Assembly: GCA_028527945.1 (NCBI GenBank)
Contig: JAQQAK010000232.1
Span: forward strand, 1-11,785
Source: Spirochaetaceae bacterium
Lineage (GTDB): Bacteria; Spirochaetota; Spirochaetia; UBA9216
DNA length: 11,785 nt
Reading direction: 5' to 3'
Positions 7,909-11,785 of this stretch are shown one piece after another. The position numbers and the translations under genes are program-made. The first letter of the stretch is position 1. Each line of letters opens with the position of its first letter. The notes beneath the pieces were generated by a model. It saw only the letters and a list, made by a program, of their open reading frames with translations, did not search any database and was not told where the DNA came from.

Positions 7909-8933
7909 TATTCATCTCCTTCCGATATGAGTTCTTCAAACTCATCTTTTTCTATTTCTTCTAATTTTGTCGTAATCTGAACTGCGACTTTATTTCCAAC
8001 TACACCAGGCTTACAAAGAAATTTTTCTTTATCTCCGACTTTAAGAAGCATTTCATCAGATATTCTTGTATTAGGAAGTCTGATAATGTCTCCAGGCCTT
8101 AATGCAAGAACATCACGCATTGCAAGTTCCATCTCGCCAATCTCTGCTCTTAGAGGGATTTTTATCTCAGCAAGTCTGTCTTTTATAATATTCAGATTTT
8201 CTGTTGTAGCACCGCTTCTAACCGATGAATACATATATTGTGCTGATAACTTTGATATTATAGGTTCGATAGTAAGGTAAGGTATACAAAAGTTCATCAT
8301 GCCTTCAACCTCACCGACTTTTGTTTCAAGAGTAACAAGAATAACCATTTCTGTTGGAGGTACTATCTGAGCAAACTGTGGGTTGGTCTCTATCTGTCCC
8401 AGCCGCGGCCTAAGATCAATTACCTGACTCCAGGCTTCTCTAAGATTACCAAGAATTCTTACAATAATACCTTCCATAACAGCTTGTTCTATATCTGACA
8501 AATCTCTAGATATTTTACTGCCTTCTCCCTGACCTCCAAACTGTCGATCAATTATAGAATAAGTTATTGCGGGGTCTATCTCAAGGACAGAAGAACCTTT
8601 TAAAGGATCCATATTAATAATTCCCAGCGTTGTAGGATTAGGTATTGAACGTATAAATTCTTCGTATGTAAGCTGATCTACAGATGCAACATGCACATTT
8701 ACAAGGCTTCGAAGCTGGGCTGAAAGCGCAGTCGTTGTAAGACGGGCAAAAGTTTCATGCATAATAGAAACAGTACGAATCTGATCTTTTGAAAACTTGT
8801 CAGGTCGCTTAAAATCATAAATCTTTATCTTACGCTGATCTGCAGCCTGAGTAACTTCTTCAGTTTCAATGTCTCCTGATGAAATAGCAGTTAAGAGCTG
8901 ATCTATCTCATCTTGCGATAAAACTTCATTCAT
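7908..8933 (-). CDS. fliM: Flagellar motor switch protein FliM
   Basis: FliM is the C-ring protein that binds phosphorylated CheY and FliG and so controls the direction of rotation. The product is 341 residues, a normal length. The CheY-P docking motif LSQDEIDQLL is at 5-14. The CheC-like middle domain runs from about 38 to 240 and includes the FliG-contact motif GGQG at 133-136. The FliN-like (SpoA) C-terminal domain lies at about 255-332, with MRDVLALRPGDIIRLP. The start has an upstream GGCGGA-like ribosome site. It is the first gene after the 203-base gap following fliL, and a sigma-28-type promoter sequence sits about 38 bases upstream. It overlaps fliY by one base, so the two switch genes are probably translated together. 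Confidence 0.97.
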   Translation of the reverse strand: MNEVLSQDEIDQLLTAISSGDIETEEVTQAADQRKIKIYDFKRPDKFSKDQIRTVSIMHETFARLTTTALSAQLRSLVNVHVASVDQLTYEEFIRSIPNPTTLGIINMDPLKGSSVLEIDPAITYSIIDRQFGGQGEGSKISRDLSDIEQAVMEGIIVRILGNLREAWSQVIDLRPRLGQIETNPQFAQIVPPTEMVILVTLETKVGEVEGMMNFCIPYLTIEPIISKLSAQYMYSSVRSGATTENLNIIKDRLAEIKIPLRAEIGEMELAMRDVLALRPGDIIRLPNTRISDEMLLKVGDKEKFLCKPGVVGNKVAVQITTKLEEIEKDEFEELISEGDE

Positions 8934-8970
8934 CTATCGTAATTCCGCCTTTTATTGCTCACTTATTAAC

Positions 8971-8997
8971 TTATCGGTAAGAAATAAACTGACTTTA
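8971..8997 (-). promoter_or_regulatory. Sigma-28 (FliA) type promoter upstream of fliM
   Basis: On the minus strand this reads TAAAGTCA, 11 bases, ACCGATAA. The enteric FliA consensus is TAAAGTTT, 11 bases, GCCGATAA, so 13 of 16 positions match and the spacing is exact. The -10 element ends at 8971, which would put the transcription start near 8964 and give a leader of about 30 bases before the fliM ATG at 8933. It lies in a true gap between genes, oriented towards fliM. That it is used is an inference. Confidence 0.72.
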
Positions 8998-9136
8998 TAA
9001 CTATTGTTGCAGTTGTTTAATTTTACTTCAAAGCCCCTTGAGAAAACATAGTGTTAACCTAAGTATTCTGCAAGAGGCCTGACTGTAGCATGGCAGTATT
9101 TTCTTCCTAAAACTTTCAGCTTCCGGAAGTTATAAA

Positions 9137-9688
9137 CTAATACTGAAAGATATTATACTCCATAAACACTATTTCCTGTATTTTACCAGCTGAAATAAGT
9201 CTATTTATCTTTTCTTTCATTTCCTGTTTTATCTGCATCTCTGTCTGAGGTGTTAATTCTGCTGCTGTTTTAGAGCTTAGAAACTGTCTCATTGCATCAT
9301 ATATAATTTCAGATCTTTGAATAAGATCTGTCTGAATATCTGCGTTTTCCCATTCATAACCGAGCTTTGCTTTTATAATAACAGTAGCTGGATTTTTATC
9401 AGCAGTTCTTGTCCTAATCTCATCAAGACCATACCATGAATAAACTTCTGGTTCTGTTTCATATTCAGGAGATTGTACGGCATAACTCTGATTAGTTGTT
9501 CCCTGATTCATTACTTTCATAGTGAAAAAGACTACAGTGACAATAAAAATTATTGCAACAACAACTATAGCAACCCATTTAAGGATTTTAGGTAGTAACT
9601 CTTTTATCGCACTTGGGGAGGATGGTTGACCAGCATCAAGAGCTCCACCGTCTCCGCCGTCGTCAGTATAAATATCTTCATCACCCAT
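9137..9688 (-). CDS. fliL: Flagellar basal body protein FliL
   Basis: FliL is a single-span membrane protein that associates with the MotA-MotB stator and supports torque. From the ATG at 9688 the product has 183 residues: an acidic, glycine-rich cytoplasmic N-terminus (MGDEDIYTDDGG), one membrane segment at about 37-57, and a periplasmic domain from about 70 to the end with the FliL-like pattern of helices ending FMEYNIFQY. The frame is open to a TTG at 9703, but AAGGAG at 9695-9700 lies just after that TTG and six bases before the ATG, so the ATG is preferred. It follows motB after 130 bases and precedes the 203-base gap before fliM. FliL sequence is poorly conserved; membrane topology, size and position carry the call. 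Confidence 0.93.
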   Translation of the reverse strand: MGDEDIYTDDGGDGGALDAGQPSSPSAIKELLPKILKWVAIVVVAIIFIVTVVFFTMKVMNQGTTNQSYAVQSPEYETEPEVYSWYGLDEIRTRTADKNPATVIIKAKLGYEWENADIQTDLIQRSEIIYDAMRQFLSSKTAAELTPQTEMQIKQEMKEKINRLISAGKIQEIVFMEYNIFQY

Positions 9689-9694
9689 TCCGAA

Positions 9695-9700
9695 CTCCTT
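9695..9700 (-). promoter_or_regulatory. Ribosome binding site that sets the fliL start
   Basis: AAGGAG on the minus strand lies six bases before the ATG at 9688. A TTG at 9703 opens the same frame five codons earlier, but it abuts this site on the upstream side and has no ribosome site of its own in view. The start is therefore placed at the ATG. Confidence 0.75.
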
Positions 9701-9818
9701 CAAAAATTATGGAAGTCTCTAAAAAAATCAAATAAAAATTAGAAACAACCAGTATCATTTTTAAGCACTCTGCATTAAAAGCTCAAAAACAATACTTATT
9801 ATAAAATCAATAATATAT

Positions 9819-10547
9819 TTAATATTGCCCCTCGGCAAGTATTACTATATCAACTCTTCTATTGTAAGCGCGGCCTTCTGCTGTAGAATTATCTGCAAGA
9901 GGCCTTGTATCAGCACAACCAACAATTTGAAATTTTTGCTCATCTACTCCAAAATCAACAAGATAATGAAGAACATTTGCTGAACGCAACGCTGATAATT
10001 CCCAATTTGTTTCCCACGGACCATCAGGATCTGTTTGAAGAGAATCGGTATGCCCTTCTATCCTGAAACGTCTGTCATCCTCCAAAGAGTTTACCAGATC
10101 AGAGACATCTCTCAACGTCTGTCTTGCGGCTTCTATATCAACTTCAGCTGTGGCAGGCTTAAAAAATGCGTCTGCTGCCAAACTAATTATAAGCCCACGC
10201 TCATCTACAGTAACTCTAACCTTGTTGGATTTTATTTGAGACTGAAACTGACTAACAGCTTTTTTCCTGGCCTGATCAAGAGCCCTTCCGGCATCCATAG
10301 AAGGTAATGACTCTATTGTATTTCCAAGCTCGGCAAGATGCCCGGCCTCAAGAGTATTACCGCCTTCAAGAAGCCCAAGCCCACTGAAAGCCGCAATAAC
10401 AAGCTTCATCTCATGCCCATCAACTGTAGCAGTTGTAAAAAGCATTACAAAGAAGCATAAAAGAAGAGTAACCATGTCTCCATAAGTATTCATCCATTCC
10501 GGAGAACCCGCTGGCGGACATTTTACTTTTTTAGGTGGTCTAGCCAT
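9819..10547 (-). CDS. motB: Flagellar motor stator protein MotB
   Basis: MotB anchors the stator to peptidoglycan and carries the proton-binding residue of the ion channel. The product is 242 residues. A basic N-terminus is followed by one membrane segment (about 24-44) whose start, NTYGDMVTLLLCFFVML, contains the expected channel aspartate at D24. A helical linker, probably including the plug, runs to about 110. The OmpA-type peptidoglycan-binding domain covers about 112-236, with GHTDS at 165-169, NWELSALRS at 181-189 and GRAYNRRVDI at 225-234. The presence of Asp at 24 agrees with a motor protein of the MotB or PomB type; the choice of ion cannot be read from this alone. It starts six bases after motA, with GGGGAG at the end of motA as ribosome site. 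Confidence 0.97.
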   Translation of the reverse strand: MARPPKKVKCPPAGSPEWMNTYGDMVTLLLCFFVMLFTTATVDGHEMKLVIAAFSGLGLLEGGNTLEAGHLAELGNTIESLPSMDAGRALDQARKKAVSQFQSQIKSNKVRVTVDERGLIISLAADAFFKPATAEVDIEAARQTLRDVSDLVNSLEDDRRFRIEGHTDSLQTDPDGPWETNWELSALRSANVLHYLVDFGVDEQKFQIVGCADTRPLADNSTAEGRAYNRRVDIVILAEGQY

Positions 10548-10553
10548 AATTAA

Positions 10554-11336
10554 CTACTCCCCGCCAATCTCCGCCAGAACAGCTTCACGCTTTTCAGGCG
10601 GAAGAAATGAAATAAGTTTAGATTCAAGAATCCTGGGATTGTCACCTGACTGAATAGAAAGGATTCCTTCTATCAAAATTTCTTTCACAAGAGTCTCTTC
10701 TTTATCTCTATCACCAAGTTTGTTTTTGATAGGTATAAAGAAAAGGTTTGCAAAGATTGAACCATACATTGTTGTAATAAGAGCAAGAGCCATACCAGAA
10801 CCAATTGAATCAGGGTCATCAAGGTTTGCAAGCATACCAATAAGCCCTGCAAGAGTACCAATCATTCCAAAAGCAGGAGCAAGAGTACCCCAGTCTTCAA
10901 ACAATTTTATACCATCCGCGTGACGTTCCTGCTGCTGGTTTAAATCACTGTAAAGCATAGAGCTTATTATTTCAGGATCTGTTCCATCAACAACAAACTG
11001 AATACCTTTCTTCATAAATTCATCATCAACTTCTTCAAGATCATCTTCAAGGGCAAGAAGTCCATCACGCCTTGCTTTTTCTGAAAATTTCACAAGAGTT
11101 GTAATAATCTTTTCTACCTCAAAATTTTGAACGTTCATAACTATTTTTAAATAGCTTCCAACTTTCATAATTCTCTGGAGAGGGTTTGAGATAATAACAG
11201 CCGCAAGCGAACCACCCAAAACCATCGCAAGAGATCCAATATCTATAAAGTTAGATACCGAAACGCCTGTTCCGAGAATTGAGTAAATAATCATTCCCAT
11301 TCCGAGTCCAAGACCCGCTAAGGTAGCAATATCCAT
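10554..11336 (-). CDS. motA: Flagellar motor stator protein MotA
   Basis: MotA forms the ring of the stator around MotB and couples ion flow to torque on FliG. The product is 260 residues, with membrane segments at about 3-22, 33-51, 150-170 and 182-202. Between the second and third is the cytoplasmic torque loop with ARRDGLLALEDDLEE at 88-102: R89/R90 and E97 lie where E. coli MotA has its charged residues that act on FliG. Channel prolines are seen in APAFGMIGT (P154) and in FFIPIKNK (P202), matching the two conserved prolines of the family. It begins six bases after flbD with a GAGGAG ribosome site at the flbD end, and motB follows after six bases. Confidence 0.97.
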   Translation of the reverse strand: MDIATLAGLGLGMGMIIYSILGTGVSVSNFIDIGSLAMVLGGSLAAVIISNPLQRIMKVGSYLKIVMNVQNFEVEKIITTLVKFSEKARRDGLLALEDDLEEVDDEFMKKGIQFVVDGTDPEIISSMLYSDLNQQQERHADGIKLFEDWGTLAPAFGMIGTLAGLIGMLANLDDPDSIGSGMALALITTMYGSIFANLFFIPIKNKLGDRDKEETLVKEILIEGILSIQSGDNPRILESKLISFLPPEKREAVLAEIGGE

Positions 11337-11342
11337 CTACAA

Positions 11343-11540
11343 CTACTCCTCGTTTTTGAAAGCCCCAATCAGGCCTCTATATTCTACAATACGATCAAAT
11401 ACAGACTGGTAGTCTTCTCTAACTACCAGCCTTTTTCCAGACAACATTACAAGGGTAACATCAGGCTGCTCAGTAATATACTCTATCTGATGCGGATTAA
11501 CATAAAAATGTTCTCCGTTCAGCTTTGTTACTTTAATCAT
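11343..11540 (-). CDS. flbD: FlbD family flagellar protein
   Basis: This is a 65-residue protein starting MIKVTKLNGEHFYVNPHQIE, the signature of the small FlbD family found between flgE and motA in spirochaetes and Gram-positive bacteria. It is unrelated to the Caulobacter regulator of the same name. Its biochemical role is not established as far as I know. No signal peptide or membrane segment is seen; the fold is probably a small beta-rich domain with a C-terminal helix. The start has AGGCGG nine bases upstream. It lies 41 bases after flgE and six before motA. A perfect inverted repeat of eight bases lies within its coding sequence at 11406-11429. Confidence 0.93.
   Translation of the reverse strand: MIKVTKLNGEHFYVNPHQIEYITEQPDVTLVMLSGKRLVVREDYQSVFDRIVEYRGLIGAFKNEE
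11406..11429. repeat. Perfect inverted repeat inside flbD
   Basis: CTGGTAGT and ACTACCAG (11406-11413 and 11422-11429) are exact complements separated by eight bases. On the plus strand the second arm is followed by CC and five T, the form of an intrinsic terminator antisense to the operon. It lies fully within flbD codons. It may be chance, a protein-binding palindrome or an antisense terminator. Confidence 0.5.
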
Positions 11541-11572
11541 CTAGTTATGCCGCCTATAAATAAAATTAACCA

Positions 11573-11590
11573 AAAAGGTTATTACCTTTT
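11573..11590 (-). repeat. AT-rich hairpin over the flgE stop codon
   Basis: The minus strand reads AAAAGGT, loop AATA, ACCTTTT, followed by one more T: a perfect seven-pair stem with only two G-C pairs. The flgE stop codon lies at the 3' edge of the first arm and in the loop. It has the shape of a weak terminator or of an mRNA 3'-end structure between flgE and flbD, but its low G-C content makes efficient termination doubtful. Confidence 0.4.
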
Positions 11591-11785
11591 AAGATTCAAT
11601 AACTCCTGAAGCATTGTATCAGAAGTTGTAATTGTTTTTGAGTTAGCCTGAAAACCACGCTGTGTAACAATCATGTCTGTAAACTGCTCGGCTAAATCTA
11701 CATTACTCATCTCAAGAGCACCTGCAATAATCTTGCCCTTTCCGGCAATTCCGGTAGGTCCAATATTAGGATCTCCTGAGTTATT
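11582..11785 (-). CDS. flgE: Flagellar hook protein FlgE (C-terminal end only)
   Basis: FlgE polymerises into the hook that joins basal body and filament, periplasmic in spirochaetes. Only the last 67 codons are in the window; I translated them from the edge to the TAA at 11582-11584. They end with the conserved C-terminal helix of the rod and hook family: LEMSNVDLAEQFTDMIVTQR, then GFQANSKTITTSDTMLQELL and NLKR. The pattern SNVDLxxEFxxMIxxQRGFQANS is shared by FlgE, FlgF and FlgG. FlgE is chosen because the following genes are flbD, motA and motB, as in other spirochaetes, and because FlgE characteristically ends in this way. The cysteine and lysine that cross-link spirochaete hooks would lie outside the window. 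Confidence 0.9.
   Translation of the reverse strand, partial: NNSGDPNIGPTGIAGKGKIIAGALEMSNVDLAEQFTDMIVTQRGFQANSKTITTSDTMLQELLNLKR

Noticed and set aside
9023..9091. Two tiny ATG frames of 10 and 8 codons in the fliL-fliM gap
   Set aside because: Both are too short to separate from chance, and neither has a well-placed strong ribosome site. The one at 9059-9091 overlaps the MotB-like frame in a different phase.
9118..9131. Palindrome CTTCCGGAAG just after the fliL stop as a terminator
   Set aside because: It is a ten-base self-complement with no loop, and the larger hairpin around it has a mismatch and only four T after it, so termination is not convincing.
9758..9786. Possible sigma-70 promoter for fliL (TTGAGC, 17 bases, TAAAAA) and an overlapping AT-rich hairpin in the motB-fliL gap
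   Set aside because: Only four of six bases match in each box, and such matches are common in AT-rich DNA. The hairpin is nearly all A-T pairs with a 14-base loop. A perfect TATAAT also occurs at about 9797-9803 but lacks a -35 partner.
1..11785. A previously undescribed system in the window
   Set aside because: Every substantial gene belongs to a known flagellar family in the order known for spirochaetes, with no cargo gene, mobile element, repeat array or unexplained large open frame.

Overview
This window is one uninterrupted block of flagellar genes, all read from the minus strand, so transcription runs from high to low coordinates. The gene content and order (flgE, flbD, motA, motB, fliL, fliM, fliY, fliO, fliP, fliQ, fliR, flhB, flhA, flhF) are those of the large spirochaete fla operon, as remembered for Treponema. 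FliY (a CheC-like and FliN fusion), a spirochaete-style FlhB N-terminus ending in LQWFA, and flbD placed between flgE and motA all point the same way. The DNA is visibly AT-rich, which fits a host-associated or free-living Treponema better than T. pallidum. The genus is an inference; the species cannot be told.

Layout in the direction of transcription: the 3' end of flgE (hook, truncated by the window edge); flbD; the stator pair motA and motB; fliL (stator-associated); a 203-base gap; the switch genes fliM and fliY; then fliO, fliP, fliQ, fliR, flhB and flhA, the membrane core of the flagellar export apparatus; and the 5' two thirds of flhF (SRP-type GTPase, truncated by the other edge). Most junctions are very tight: two TAATG overlaps, one stop directly followed by ATG, and gaps of 1 to 7 bases. 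Translational coupling is therefore likely.

Three junctions are loose and carry signals. Upstream of fliM is a sequence with a very good match to a sigma-28 (FliA) promoter at the exact 11-base spacing. Between fliY and fliO is a hairpin followed by GG and six T, which looks like an intrinsic terminator or attenuator. Together they suggest that fliM-fliY, whose products are needed in many copies per motor, can be expressed as a separate cassette inside the operon. Upstream of fliP an eight-G run takes the place of the ribosome binding site. The fliL-fliM gap also holds a short frame resembling the end of the MotB OmpA domain.

No RNA genes, mobile elements, CRISPR arrays or phage genes were seen, and there is no gene-free stretch longer than about 203 bases. 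I found no undescribed system here. What is worth a second look is mostly regulatory detail and a few departures from family motifs.
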